DNA of 64,000 nt from Larsenimonas suaedae (GTDB lineage Bacteria; Pseudomonadota; Gammaproteobacteria; Pseudomonadales; Halomonadaceae): NCBI RefSeq assembly GCF_023712105.1, contig NZ_JAMLJI010000002.1, forward strand, positions 434,001 to 498,000, given 5' to 3'. Every line of letters starts with the position of its first letter. Position 1 is the stretch's first letter. This document shows positions 9,258 to 18,526 of the stretch, piece after piece. The notes beneath the pieces were generated by a model that saw nothing but the letters and a program-made list of their open reading frames with translations, had not been told where the DNA came from and did no database searches. The position numbers and the translations under genes are program-made.

Positions 9258-12029
9258 TCAGTGCGCTTCTTCCCAGTTCGCCCCGCTTTCGGCCTCGACC
9301 AGCAGCGGCACGCTGAGTTCACCGGCCTGCATCATGCGCTCGCTGACGGCGGCCTTGAAGGCCTCGACCTGGTCGTTTTTGACCTCGAACACCAGTTCGT
9401 CGTGCACCTGCATCACCATCCAGGCGTCGAACTCACCGCCTGACAGCCAGGCATCGACCTCGATCATCGCGCGCTTGATGATGTCGGCGGCGGTGCCCTG
9501 CATCGGGGCGTTGATCGCGGTGCGCTCGGCGGCCTGACGACGGGTGTGGTTTTTGGAGGCGATGTCCGGCACGTACAGCCGTCGGCCGAACACGGTCTCG
9601 ACGAAGCCGGTGTCGGCGGCGTCAGCGCGGGTACGCTCCATGAAACGGGCCACCCCCGGATAACGTTCGAAGTAACGGTCGATGTAGGTCTGAGCCTGGT
9701 TACGCTCGATGTTGAGCTGACGCCCAAGCCCCCAGGCGCTCATGCCGTAGATCAGGCCGAAGTTGATCGCCTTGGCGCTGCGGCGCTGATCCGCGCTGAC
9801 CTTATCCACAGCCACGTTGAACACCTCGGCCGCCGTGGCGCTGTGGATATCCTGATTGTTGGCGAACGCCTCCAGTAGCCCTTCGTCTTCGGAGAGGTGC
9901 GCCATGATTCGAAGCTCGATCTGAGAATAGTCGGCGGCGACGATCGAGTAGCCGTCTCGGGCGATAAAGGCGGTTCGAATCTTGCGGCCTTCCTCGGTAC
10001 GCACCGGAATGTTTTGGAGGTTGGGGTCACTCGAGGAGAGCCGGCCGGTGGCGGTCACGGCCTGATGATAGCTCGTGTGAATGCGTCCGCTTTCGGCGTT
10101 GACCAGCTGCGGCAGCTTGTCGGTGTAGGTTGAGCGCAGTTTCGAAAGCCCTCGATGCTCCAGAATCACCTTCGGCAGCGGGTAATCCAGTGCCAGTTCC
10201 TCGAGCACGGCCTCGGCGGTTGAGGGCGCGCCCTTGGGCGTTTTCTTGATCACCGGAATCTTGAGCTCGTTGAACAGAATCTCGCCGAGCTGCTTGGGCG
10301 AGCCGAGGTTGAACTCGCGCCCGGCAAGCTCGAAGGCGTCCTTTTCGATCGCCTCGATCCGCTCGCCAAGCGTCCGGCTCTGCTCGCCGAGTTTTTGGGT
10401 GTCGATCAGAACGCCGGTGCGCTCCATTCGGGTCAACACCGGAATCAGGGGCCGCTCGAGGCCGTCGAGCACCTCGGAAAGCCGCCCGGCTTCTTCGATG
10501 CGCGGGCGCAGAATGGCGTGGAGGCGGAGCGTCACGTCCACATCCTCGCAGGCGTAGGGCGTGGCCTCCTCGAGCGCGATCTGATTGAAGGTGAGCTGCT
10601 TGGCGCCCTTGCCGGCAATGGTCTCGAAGCTGACCGTTTCATGGCCCAGGTACTGCTTCGCCAGCGCGTCCATGTTGTGCTGGGTCGCGGTGGAATTGAG
10701 CACGTAGGATTCGAGCATGGTGTCCACCAGTGGCCCGCCGACCGGTACATCGTAGCGCGCCAGCACCTCAAGATCGTACTTGAGGTTCTGTCCGATCTTG
10801 GTGACGCGCTCGCTGGCAAGCAGCGGCGCCAGATCGGCAAGCACCCGGGCACGATCAAGCTGGTCCGGGGCATCGAGGTAATCGTGCCCGACCGGCACAT
10901 ACACCGCCTCGCCCGGCGTGAGCGCTAAGCCGATACCGACGATGTCGGCCACCATGTAATTGAGGCTGGTGGTCTCCAGATCGAAACAGACCGCGTCAGA
11001 GGCGTTCAGCCGCTCAAGAAAGGCCTGCCATTCGGCCTCATCAACGATGGCGCGGTAATCCTGCTCATCGAGCGCGAAGCCGGTCTGGCGCTCGGGCTCC
11101 GGGTCCTCGACCGCGGCATCGCCCGGGGCTGCGGTTTGTTTCGCGTCGCCGCCGTTATTGTCCAGCTCATTGAGCCAGCCCTTGAACTCGAGCCGGGTGT
11201 AGAGCGCACGCAGCGCTTCAACGTCCGGCGCGGGACGTTCCAGATCGGTCAGCCCCACCGGCAGCTCGCAGTCGGTCTTGATGGTGGCAAGCGTGTAGGA
11301 GAGGTACGCCTGCTCCCGGTTGGCCTCGAGCTTTTTCGGCAGGCTCTTGGCGCCGCGAAAGCCGAGCGTGGTCACACGCTCAAGATCGCCAAAAATGGTG
11401 TCGAGCCCGCCGTTCATGCCGGTCAATAGCGACAGCGCCGTTTTCTGGCCCACCCCCGGCACGCCGGGGATGTTATCGACGCTGTCGCCCATCAGCGCGA
11501 GGTAATCGATGATGAGCCCGGGAGGAATGCCGAACTTCTCTTCGACGCCGGCTTCATCGAGGGTTTCGTTTTTCATGGTGTTGACCAGCGTGACGTGGGG
11601 GCTTACGAGCTGCGCCATGTCCTTGTCACCGGTGGAGATCACCACATCGCGGCCATCGCGCGTCGCCTCGAACGCGAGCGTGCCGATCACGTCGTCGGCT
11701 TCCACCCCCTCGATGCACAGAAGCGGAAGGCCAAGGGCGCGCACGCAGTCGTGCAGCGGCTCGACCTGCGGGCGCAGATCGTCCGGCATGGGCGGGCGGT
11801 GCGCCTTGTACTCGGGGTAGATCTCGTCTCGAAAGGTCTTGCCCTTGGCGTCGAACACCACCGCCATCGGGCTTTCCGGGTACTGACGGATCAGGCTTTT
11901 CAGCATCGACACCACGCCACGCACGGCGCCGGTTGGCGTACCGTCGGCAGCACTCAACGGTGGCAGGGCATGAAAAGCGCGGTAGAGATAGGACGAACCG
12001 TCGACGAGGACGATCGGAGTAGCGGCCAT
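9258..12029 (-). CDS. polA: DNA polymerase I
   Basis: DNA polymerase I (923 aa) fills gaps and removes RNA primers during replication and repair. All three domains are present: an N-terminal 5'-3' exonuclease (about 1-290, starting IVLVDGSSYLYRAFHA), a 3'-5' proofreading domain with an intact CFDLETTS motif, and the polymerase with motif A (DYSQIELRIMAHLS) and motif C (QVHDELVFEV). The reading frame stays open upstream, but the ATG at 12029 is chosen because it has a GGGAGC ribosome site and the family-typical MAATPIVLVDGSS start; the longer frame adds 32 unlike residues. It is divergent from the DUF2782 gene, a gene order also seen in pseudomonads. Confidence 0.97.
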   Translation of the reverse strand: MAATPIVLVDGSSYLYRAFHALPPLSAADGTPTGAVRGVVSMLKSLIRQYPESPMAVVFDAKGKTFRDEIYPEYKAHRPPMPDDLRPQVEPLHDCVRALGLPLLCIEGVEADDVIGTLAFEATRDGRDVVISTGDKDMAQLVSPHVTLVNTMKNETLDEAGVEEKFGIPPGLIIDYLALMGDSVDNIPGVPGVGQKTALSLLTGMNGGLDTIFGDLERVTTLGFRGAKSLPKKLEANREQAYLSYTLATIKTDCELPVGLTDLERPAPDVEALRALYTRLEFKGWLNELDNNGGDAKQTAAPGDAAVEDPEPERQTGFALDEQDYRAIVDEAEWQAFLERLNASDAVCFDLETTSLNYMVADIVGIGLALTPGEAVYVPVGHDYLDAPDQLDRARVLADLAPLLASERVTKIGQNLKYDLEVLARYDVPVGGPLVDTMLESYVLNSTATQHNMDALAKQYLGHETVSFETIAGKGAKQLTFNQIALEEATPYACEDVDVTLRLHAILRPRIEEAGRLSEVLDGLERPLIPVLTRMERTGVLIDTQKLGEQSRTLGERIEAIEKDAFELAGREFNLGSPKQLGEILFNELKIPVIKKTPKGAPSTAEAVLEELALDYPLPKVILEHRGLSKLRSTYTDKLPQLVNAESGRIHTSYHQAVTATGRLSSSDPNLQNIPVRTEEGRKIRTAFIARDGYSIVAADYSQIELRIMAHLSEDEGLLEAFANNQDIHSATAAEVFNVAVDKVSADQRRSAKAINFGLIYGMSAWGLGRQLNIERNQAQTYIDRYFERYPGVARFMERTRADAADTGFVETVFGRRLYVPDIASKNHTRRQAAERTAINAPMQGTAADIIKRAMIEVDAWLSGGEFDAWMVMQVHDELVFEVKNDQVEAFKAAVSERMMQAGELSVPLLVEAESGANWEEAH

Positions 12030-12207
12030 GGGAGCTCCCGTCGGCGTAAATCGGAAAGGCCCATGATACGAAACGCGCCCGCGCCTGTCAGGCGGCCTGA
12101 CGCGATCGGGCCAAGCACGCGGCACTCGGGCGCACGCCGATCGGCATCGTATGCCCAGTTGCCGTTTGTTACACTCACGCTTTATCGTTCAACTGCACGG
12201 TGCGCCC

Positions 12208-12453
12208 ATGAACTCACGCAGCCTGTCGTTCATTGCCCTGCTCGCGCTTGGCGCCCTCGGCCTTCCGGCCCAGGCCGCCCCAGATCAAGGCGCCGCGGTA
12301 ACCCAGGAATACCGCACCAACGGCTACCTGTACGCCATCGCGGTGACCGATGACAGCGGCCATTACGTGCTGATCGATCGCAATGGCGATGGCAACTTCG
12401 AGCGCTACGACGGCGCAGAACCCGTTGCCGCCCCCGACTGGACCAAAGACTGA
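12208..12453 (+). CDS. DUF2782 family small exported protein
   Basis: This 81-residue protein has a clear Sec signal peptide (MNSRSLSFIALLALGALGLPAQA) and a mature part with EYRTNGYLYAIAV and VLIDRNGDGNFERYD, which matches the DUF2782 pattern. Genes of this family commonly sit beside polA and thrB in gammaproteobacteria, as here. No function is known for the family. The internal ATG at 12208 is preferred over the more upstream in-frame ATG because it places the signal peptide at the N terminus. Confidence 0.75.
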   Translation: MNSRSLSFIALLALGALGLPAQAAPDQGAAVTQEYRTNGYLYAIAVTDDSGHYVLIDRNGDGNFERYDGAEPVAAPDWTKD

Positions 12454-12565
12454 GCGCGTGCTGCGTTCACGCATGGAACCGGCCGAGCCGAGCGGCTAAA
12501 CTGGCGCTTTTTGACGGCACCTGCCCTTAAGCGTGCCCCTCTCCCTTATCGACTGGCGAGCTATC

Positions 12566-13516
12566 ATGGCGGTTTTTACACCTTTGACCGAGGCTCAGGT
12601 CCGCGACTTTCTTTTGCGCTACGAGATCGGTGACCTTGTCACCCTCGAGGAAGTCGCCAGCGGCACCGAGAACTCGACCTTTTTTGTCACCACCGACCAG
12701 CAGCAACTGGTGCTGACGCTGTTCGAACAAGGGGAGCAGGAAGAGCTGCCCTTTTTTGTCGACCTGCTCGATTTTCTGGCCGGGCACTCACTGCCGGTGC
12801 CTGGCCCGATCCACGACAAGACCGGGGTGGCGCTTCAAAGCCTTGCCGGCAAGCCGGCGCTTTTGTTCCCGCGATTGCCGGGGCGTCATCCGCATGATCC
12901 GACCCTTTCCCAGTGCGCGGCCATTGGCCAGACGCTTGGCCAGCTGCACACGGTGTCGCGCCACTTTACCGGCAGCCGCCCCAACCCGCGCGATCTTCGC
13001 TGGATCTCGGCCAACCACACCAAGGTACTGAGCTATTTGAACGCCGACGACCAGGCGTTGATGCGCGACGAACTGGATGCGTTTGAGGCGACGTTCGGCA
13101 CCGACACGGCACTGCCCCAGGGCGCGCTTCACGGCGATCTTTTCCGTGACAACGCCCTGTTCGATGGCGACCGACTCGGTGGGCTGATCGATTTCTACAA
13201 CGGCTGCACGGGGGATCTGATCTTCGATCTCGCGATCGTGGTCAACGACTGGTGCACCCGTGAGAACGGCGCCATCGATCATGAACGCTACGCCTCGGTG
13301 CTGGGCGCGTACCTTGCCGAACGGCCGTTCACCGACCGCGAGCGCGCCCTCTGGCCGATGATGCTTCGCATGACCGCGCTTCGCTACTGGCTCTCGCGCC
13401 TGCTGGTGGTCTATGTCGATCCACCGGCGCACACCCTGACGCCGAAGGACCCGGCTCAATACCGCGCCATCGTCAAAGCACGCCGTGATCTGGAGCTGCC
13501 CGCGCTTCCGGCCTGA
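12566..13516 (+). CDS. thrB: Homoserine kinase, type II (ThrB)
   Basis: This 316-residue cytoplasmic enzyme phosphorylates homoserine with ATP in threonine biosynthesis. It belongs to the aminoglycoside-phosphotransferase-like ThrB class found in pseudomonads, not the GHMP kinase class of E. coli. The N terminus MAVFTPLTEAQVRDFLLRY, the catalytic loop LHGDLFRDNALFDG and the following LIDFYNGCTGDLIFDLA metal-binding segment are all present. The ATG at 12566 gives the family-standard MAVFT start; an in-frame upstream ATG at 12533 would add 11 residues. The gene is followed by an 11-bp inverted repeat and a pyrimidine-rich repeat tract. Confidence 0.93.
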   Translation: MAVFTPLTEAQVRDFLLRYEIGDLVTLEEVASGTENSTFFVTTDQQQLVLTLFEQGEQEELPFFVDLLDFLAGHSLPVPGPIHDKTGVALQSLAGKPALLFPRLPGRHPHDPTLSQCAAIGQTLGQLHTVSRHFTGSRPNPRDLRWISANHTKVLSYLNADDQALMRDELDAFEATFGTDTALPQGALHGDLFRDNALFDGDRLGGLIDFYNGCTGDLIFDLAIVVNDWCTRENGAIDHERYASVLGAYLAERPFTDRERALWPMMLRMTALRYWLSRLLVVYVDPPAHTLTPKDPAQYRAIVKARRDLELPALPA

Positions 13517-13534
13517 CCCAACGCAGGCCTTGCC

Positions 13535-13564
13535 GCTCGAGCCGGTGTTTGATCCGGCTCGAGC
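13535..13564 (+). terminator. Inverted repeat after thrB
   Basis: A perfect 11-bp stem (13535-13545 with 13554-13564) with an eight-base loop lies 18 bases after the thrB stop. There is no T-tract, so factor-independent termination is uncertain. Confidence 0.5.
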
Positions 13565-13589
13565 GCACCGCGCCTCTTGGCGCTCGTCG

Positions 13590-13679
13590 CTCTCGTTGCC
13601 TGCTTTTCTCTCATTGCCTTCTCTTCTTTCGTTGCTTGTCCTTCTCTCTTTTCCTGCCCTTCTTGCTGCTTGCCCTTCT
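13590..13679. repeat. Five degenerate 18-base pyrimidine-rich tandem repeats
   Basis: Five consecutive 18-base units start at 13590, 13608, 13626, 13644 and 13662. They follow a pattern close to ctctcgttgcctgctctt. The + strand is almost free of A. The tract lies in the 372-base gap between thrB and the next gene (13517-13888), which otherwise holds the inverted repeat at 13535 and no convincing gene. Confidence 0.75.
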
Positions 13680-13888
13680 TTTGCGTCTCGTCCCGCGCTC
13701 AACGCGTCATCGGGCCAACGGCACTGGCGTTCAACCTGCAATTTTCTTTTCCGAACCTTAAGCCTCCGGAATGCTCGGCCATGTCTGTGGTCGTATCGGC
13801 ACCGGGCGCGTTCATGGCCCACGTTCATAAAACCTTAATCCTTACTCGGCACACTGGAGGCCATTTGATATCCAGGAGCAGTGAACTC

Positions 13889-14515
13889 ATGGCGCTCACG
13901 TCAAATTGGATCGCTCGACTGCGTCCGTCACAGCGCGCGCTGGTCGATAATCGGGATGGCATCGCGTTGCTCGTGCTCTGGGCCATCGGCGTCTCGCTCT
14001 GGCAGCCGCTGTCGGCCCTGTCCGAGCTTTGGTCGCTGGGCGCGTTTCAGAACACCAGCGCATTTGACGCCATCGACCATTCCCGGCGCTTTATCAATGT
14101 CGCCACCCCGCTTGCGCTCGGCGTGGCGGCCGCGCACGTCTATCGCTGCGCCCGCAGGCTTTGCTACACAAGCCCCATCGCCCAGCGCACCGCACGGGTC
14201 TGGCTGTTTCTTCTGGCGCTGACCCTGCTTGGCCACGTCGATACGGCGGATGTCATCACGATCGCCCTGGTGCTTGGCGCACTGACGCCGCTGATCAAGG
14301 GGCGTGTTACCCAGAAAAAGGCGATCAAGAGTGGCCTCTGGCTGTTCGCAGCCCTTGTCTTCTTTGGCCCCGGCGCGCTCGTCATGTGGGCGATCCCGCT
14401 GATCGGCAGCATGCTGTGGCGGGCCTCTCAGCTAAAGACCACGGATTACCGCGCGCTTTTCGGCGCGACCGGCGCAGCCCTTGGTGGCTTTGTTCTACTC
14501 TCGCCCCTGCTCTAG
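13889..14515 (+). CDS. Hypothetical multi-pass membrane protein
   Basis: This 208-residue protein of unrecognised family has about five hydrophobic segments (around residues 20-37, 68-85, 100-118, 124-135 and 150-205). The ATG at 13889 has an AGGAG element (13874-13878) at 10 bases; the frame stays open further upstream through the pyrimidine repeats, but that extension looks non-coding. It lies between thrB and speA, and a strong hairpin follows it. I cannot assign a function. Confidence 0.6.
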   Translation: MALTSNWIARLRPSQRALVDNRDGIALLVLWAIGVSLWQPLSALSELWSLGAFQNTSAFDAIDHSRRFINVATPLALGVAAAHVYRCARRLCYTSPIAQRTARVWLFLLALTLLGHVDTADVITIALVLGALTPLIKGRVTQKKAIKSGLWLFAALVFFGPGALVMWAIPLIGSMLWRASQLKTTDYRALFGATGAALGGFVLLSPLL

Positions 14516-14534
14516 ACTCGATTGCCGTGCACCG

Positions 14535-14563
14535 AACAAGGCCGCCCACCGGGCGGCCTTGTT
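14535..14563 (+). terminator. Hairpin between the membrane protein gene and speA
   Basis: A perfect 13-bp stem (14535-14547 with 14551-14563) with an ACC loop sits 20 bases after the stop codon. The downstream sequence is only partly T-rich, so it is a probable rather than certain intrinsic terminator. Confidence 0.65.
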
Positions 14564-14640
14564 GTATGATGCGTGCCTCACAGATGCATTCGAACGTCAG
14601 GTATTTCCAGACGACAGGTGTTTTCCGACGTGGAGCTTCG

Positions 14641-16554
14641 ATGACCGTTTCCTCTTCCGCCGTTACCCGGGCGCTTGCCACCTACAACATCGACCAGTGG
14701 GGCAGTGGCTATTTCGACGTCGATGACCAGGGCCATGCGCTGGTGCGCCCCGGCGGCGAACACGACCCGCGCACCCGCTCGCTGCCGGAGCTTGCCCAAA
14801 CCCTGCAGGAGGCCGGCCTTCGCCTGCCGGTGCTGGTGCGCTTTACCGACATTCTGCATGACCGGGTCGAACAGCTCTGCGCCGCCTTCGATCACACCAT
14901 TGCCGCCTCGAGCTACACAGGCCAATACACGGCGGTCTACCCGATCAAGGTCAACCAGCAGCGCCGGGTGGTCGAGGAACTGCTGGCCACGCCCGAGCGC
15001 GGCCGGGGCCGGGTCGGCCTGGAAGCCGGCAGCAAGCCAGAGCTCCTTGAAGTGCTTGCGCTGTCGTCTGAAACGCAGAGCACTATCGTCTGCAATGGCT
15101 ACAAGGACCGCGAGTACGTTCGGCTGGCACTGATGGGCGAAAAGCTGGGCCATACGGTCTATCTGGTGGTCGAAAAGCACGCCGAAGTGCAGCTGATTCT
15201 GGATGAAGCGCACGCGCTCGGTGTCACACCGCGCATCGGCGTGCGGGCGCGGCTGATGTCGATCGGCAAGGGCAAGTGGCAGAACACCGGCGGCGAGAAA
15301 TCCAAGTTCGGCCTGACCGCGACCCAGATTCTTGGCATCGTCGATCAGCTCGAGCGCGCCGGCAAGCTCGAGGCGCTCCAGCTGGTGCATTTCCATCTGG
15401 GCTCCCAGATCGCCAACATCCGGGACATTCAGCGCGGCCTGCGCGAGTGCACCCGGTTTTATCAGAGCCTCAGGGCCGCCGGCGCACCCATCGCGGTCGT
15501 GGATGTCGGCGGCGGGCTTGGCGTCGACTACGAAGGCACGCATTCACGCAGCTTCTGCTCGATGAACTACTCGATGCAGGAGTACGCCAACAACGTCGTC
15601 GGCGCCTTTCATCAGCTCTGCGACGCCGAAGGTTTGCCCCACCCGGACATCATCTCGGAATCGGGTCGGGCGCTGACCGCGCATCATGCGGTATTGATCA
15701 CGCAGGTGATCGAGGAAGAGCGCCAGGGCGCCAGCACCCTGCCCGAGCGGATCGAGGGCGATGACCCGCAGCTCGATAGTCTGTGGCTGACGCTCGAGCG
15801 GCTCGAGCGGGCACCGGTCGCGCGACGGCTGATCGAGTACTACCACGACCTGTATCAGGCAATGAGCGAGCTGCAGGACCGCTTCGTACTGGGCGATGCC
15901 ACGCTTGCCCAGCGCGCCGCGGGCGAATCGATCTACATGGCGGGCTGCCGACGCCTTCACGGGCTCCTTGACCCAACAAGCCGGGCGCACCGTGAAATTC
16001 TCGATGAGCTCAACGAGAAACTCGCCGACAAGCTGTTCGTCAATTTCTCGCTGTTTCAGTCGCTGCCTGACGTCTGGGGCATCGATCAGATTTTCCCGAT
16101 TCTGCCGCTGACCAACCTGACCGAACCGGTCACTCGGCGCGGCGTGATTCAGGACATCACCTGCGACAGCGATGGGCGCATCGACCACTACGTCGACGGC
16201 CAGGGGATCGAGGCCACCCTGCCGCTGCCGGAATGGCGCTATGACGAGCCGAAGCTGATGGGCTTTTTCCTGGTCGGGGCCTATCAGGAAATTCTGGGGG
16301 ATCTGCACAACCTGTTCGGCGATACCGACTCCATCGACGTCACTCTCGGTGAGGACGGCCAGTGGCGGCTCGGCACCCCGATCCAGGGCGACCGGGTGGC
16401 GGACGTGCTTGGCTACGTCAATTTCGACGCTGGCCACCTCAAGGAACGCCTGCGACGCCAGCTGATGCACTGCGAGCTTTCCGGCCCAGAGCGCGCCCGC
16501 TTCATGGACGAACTCGAGGCCGGGCTTGAAGGCTACACCTACCTGGAGCCTTGA
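14641..16554 (+). CDS. speA: Biosynthetic arginine decarboxylase
   Basis: SpeA (637 aa) decarboxylates arginine to agmatine, the first step of the agmatine route to putrescine. It is a PLP enzyme of the alanine-racemase/ornithine-decarboxylase fold. The PLP lysine is Lys103 in YPIKVNQQ. Other landmarks are QLVHFHLGSQI, DVGGGLGVDYEG and ISESGRALTAHH. The ATG at 14641 follows GTGGAG and gives the normal family length. The frame upstream is open but resembles no SpeA sequence. The gene appears to be a single unit with no speB in sight. Confidence 0.96.
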   Translation: MTVSSSAVTRALATYNIDQWGSGYFDVDDQGHALVRPGGEHDPRTRSLPELAQTLQEAGLRLPVLVRFTDILHDRVEQLCAAFDHTIAASSYTGQYTAVYPIKVNQQRRVVEELLATPERGRGRVGLEAGSKPELLEVLALSSETQSTIVCNGYKDREYVRLALMGEKLGHTVYLVVEKHAEVQLILDEAHALGVTPRIGVRARLMSIGKGKWQNTGGEKSKFGLTATQILGIVDQLERAGKLEALQLVHFHLGSQIANIRDIQRGLRECTRFYQSLRAAGAPIAVVDVGGGLGVDYEGTHSRSFCSMNYSMQEYANNVVGAFHQLCDAEGLPHPDIISESGRALTAHHAVLITQVIEEERQGASTLPERIEGDDPQLDSLWLTLERLERAPVARRLIEYYHDLYQAMSELQDRFVLGDATLAQRAAGESIYMAGCRRLHGLLDPTSRAHREILDELNEKLADKLFVNFSLFQSLPDVWGIDQIFPILPLTNLTEPVTRRGVIQDITCDSDGRIDHYVDGQGIEATLPLPEWRYDEPKLMGFFLVGAYQEILGDLHNLFGDTDSIDVTLGEDGQWRLGTPIQGDRVADVLGYVNFDAGHLKERLRRQLMHCELSGPERARFMDELEAGLEGYTYLEP

Positions 16555-16595
16555 GCGCGACAGCGCTGCCTCTGCGGCCCTTTCAGAACGGGGCG

Positions 16596-16985
16596 TCAGG
16601 GGCGCTGAGTCACCTGTACGGCCACCGGCGCGACGCCGGACTCGGTCAGTCCGATGCGCCGAGCCGCAGCCGGCGTCAGATCGATAATGCGGCCCCGGGT
16701 GAACGGGCCGCGGTCGTTGATGCGCACCTCGACGCTCTGATCGGTGTCCAGGTTGGTGACCTCGACGCGGGTGCCGAACGGCAGGCGTCGATGCGCGGCG
16801 GTCAGCGCGCCGGTATCCAGGCGTTCGCCGCTGGCGGTGGTGCGCCCGTTGTAGCGCTCGGCGTAGTAGCTTGCCTCACCCCGCTCGACACTTCCTGCGC
16901 CGTCAAGCGCCTGATGGCCGGCGCAGCCGGCAAGGCTCAGTAGTAGCCCGGCGCCCATGGCCAGATTGCGTGCGTGTTGAATCAT
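16596..16985 (-). CDS. RlpA-like septal lytic transglycosylase lipoprotein, short form
   Basis: This 129-residue outer-membrane lipoprotein has a signal peptide ending in the lipobox LAGC (about residue 20). One double-psi beta-barrel domain follows (RGEASYYAERYNGRTTASGERLD ... RVEVTNL ... VRINDRGPF ... IIDLTPAAARRIG), as in RlpA, which cleaves denuded glycan strands at the septum. The C-terminal SPOR domain found in longer RlpA proteins is absent. The ATG at 16985 is chosen because it begins the signal peptide. The neighbours are speA (convergent) and a FAH-family gene. Confidence 0.85.
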   Translation of the reverse strand: MIQHARNLAMGAGLLLSLAGCAGHQALDGAGSVERGEASYYAERYNGRTTASGERLDTGALTAAHRRLPFGTRVEVTNLDTDQSVEVRINDRGPFTRGRIIDLTPAAARRIGLTESGVAPVAVQVTQRP

Positions 16986-17008
16986 GGTACGTGTCTCGAA
17001 TGAAGTAA

Positions 17009-17683
17009 CTAGGCCGACGATGTATCGAGAAAGAGCCAGTCGTCGATGGCAAGTGTCAACCGGGCGCCACGGGGCAGCCGCCCGACGCCTTCGGGCGTAC
17101 CGGTCAGTACCACATCGCCCGGCTCCAGCGTGAAGCTGTGGCTGATCTCGGACAAGAGCCGGTCGACGGGAAACAGCATCTGCGCGGTGTGGCCGCGCTG
17201 GCACAGCTCGCCGTTGATGTCGAACGAGAAGCGCAGGTCACTCCAGTCGATGAACCGCCCCTTGACCGGAACGAATGGCGTCAGCGGGCAGGCGCCGTCA
17301 AAGCCCTTGGCCCGCTCCCAGGGGTGCCCCTTGGCCTTGAGCTCACTCTGAACATCACGGTGGGTCAGGTCGAGCGCCAGCCCCATGCCGACGATCGCCT
17401 CGCACGCCGTGGCCGGTGAGACGCGGCTGACGCGGCTGACGCGCTTGCCGATCAACAGCGCAAGCTCGGCCTCATAATGCACCCCGTCGGCGGTACGAAC
17501 AGGGTCGATCGGTTTCGACAGATCAACGGCGCTGCTTGCGGGCTTGATGAACAGAATCGGCGACGTTGGCACCTCATTGCCGAGTTCGCGTGCGTGGCGC
17601 GCGTAGTTACGTCCCACACAGACGATCTTGCCAAGATCCTGCCCGAAAACCTTGCCATCGATGAAACGAGGCGCGAATGCCAT
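17009..17683 (-). CDS. Fumarylacetoacetate hydrolase family protein
   Basis: This 224-residue enzyme belongs to the FAH/YcgM group, which uses a divalent metal to hydrolyse or isomerise beta-diketo acids such as acylpyruvates. Visible motifs are KIVCVGRNYARHARELG, the metal-binding HYEAELALLIGK, ALDLTHRDVQ and the C-terminal GDVVLTGTPEGVG. The start ATG at 17683 has an AAGGAGA element at good spacing. A 9-base duplication in the gene encodes a short RVSRVSRVS run. It may be co-transcribed with the downstream RlpA-like gene, 23 bases away. Confidence 0.88.
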   Translation of the reverse strand: MAFAPRFIDGKVFGQDLGKIVCVGRNYARHARELGNEVPTSPILFIKPASSAVDLSKPIDPVRTADGVHYEAELALLIGKRVSRVSRVSPATACEAIVGMGLALDLTHRDVQSELKAKGHPWERAKGFDGACPLTPFVPVKGRFIDWSDLRFSFDINGELCQRGHTAQMLFPVDRLLSEISHSFTLEPGDVVLTGTPEGVGRLPRGARLTLAIDDWLFLDTSSA

Positions 17684-17944
17684 GACCGCTCTCCTTGTCG
17701 TTGAGTCATCGCATACTACTGCGTTACCTACCCGAGTGCGCAACCGTACATGCCGCGCCCGGCACAGTGCGCACTCAACAAAATCTGCTCTTAACCCTTT
17801 CTTAAAACGATTTTTTCGAATTGAAACGCCAGTTAAATTCACTTTCGCCCTCATCAGGGCTGTCGTAGCCTTGAAGGAATCACGTTACACGCTGACACAC
17901 GACGCATCACCGACCCTTAACGCATCCCCATAACCGGAATTTCC

Positions 17945-18505
17945 ATGCCCGCCACCCGCCCAGTCCAATGGAACCTGACGATTCGAAGCCTTCACTGGCT
18001 CAGCGCCCTGGCCGTTATCGGCCTGTTCTCGAGTGGATGGTGGATGACCGGGCTTGGCTACTACGACCCGTGGTATCACCAGGCGCCCTGGTGGCATAAG
18101 TCATTTGGTATCACGCTGCTTGCGGTCACCGCGCTTCGCGTGGGGACCCGGCTGGTGACCGCCGCGCCCCCGACACAGGGCGCGCTGCTCGAGCGCCGCG
18201 CTGCGCACGCCGGTCATTTTCTTCTGTATGCCCTGCTTGTTTCCGTCATGGTGACCGGCTATCTGATTTCCACCGCCGAAGGCAAGGGCATTGACGTATT
18301 CGGTTGGGTGACGGTGCCGGCCCTGCTTACCCCGTTCAAGGACCAAGCCACCATCGCCGGCAGCATCCACTGGTACTGCGCCTGGGCACTGGTCATTCTG
18401 GCCGCCGGGCATGCACTGTTCGCGATCAAGCATCACGTGATCGACAAGCACGACACCCTGCGCCGCATGGTGGGGATAAACCACAACGACACGACGTCTC
18501 ACTAA
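17945..18505 (+). CDS. Cytochrome b561 family protein (yceJ-like)
   Basis: This 186-residue four-helix membrane cytochrome has the haem-ligand histidine pattern (RSLHWLSAL, WWHKSFG, HAGHFLLYALL, HWYCAW and a late GHALFAIKHH). It lies 21 bases upstream of a YceI gene. The pairing of b561 with YceI is frequent and suggests a shared role in handling isoprenoid or quinone-type lipids in the envelope. The family link is known; the precise role is inference. Confidence 0.87.
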   Translation: MPATRPVQWNLTIRSLHWLSALAVIGLFSSGWWMTGLGYYDPWYHQAPWWHKSFGITLLAVTALRVGTRLVTAAPPTQGALLERRAAHAGHFLLYALLVSVMVTGYLISTAEGKGIDVFGWVTVPALLTPFKDQATIAGSIHWYCAWALVILAAGHALFAIKHHVIDKHDTLRRMVGINHNDTTSH

Positions 18506-18526
18506 CGCAATTCAAGGAGCAAGATC

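Noticed and set aside
12030-12125. A 32-residue N-terminal extension of DNA polymerase I
   Set aside because: Family proteins begin at the IVLVDGSSYLYRA segment and the ATG at 12029 has a clear ribosome site.
13577-13888. An N-terminal extension of the membrane protein gene through the pyrimidine repeats
   Set aside because: The added residues are a Phe/Ser/Cys-rich run created by the repeats; a good ribosome site precedes the ATG at 13889.
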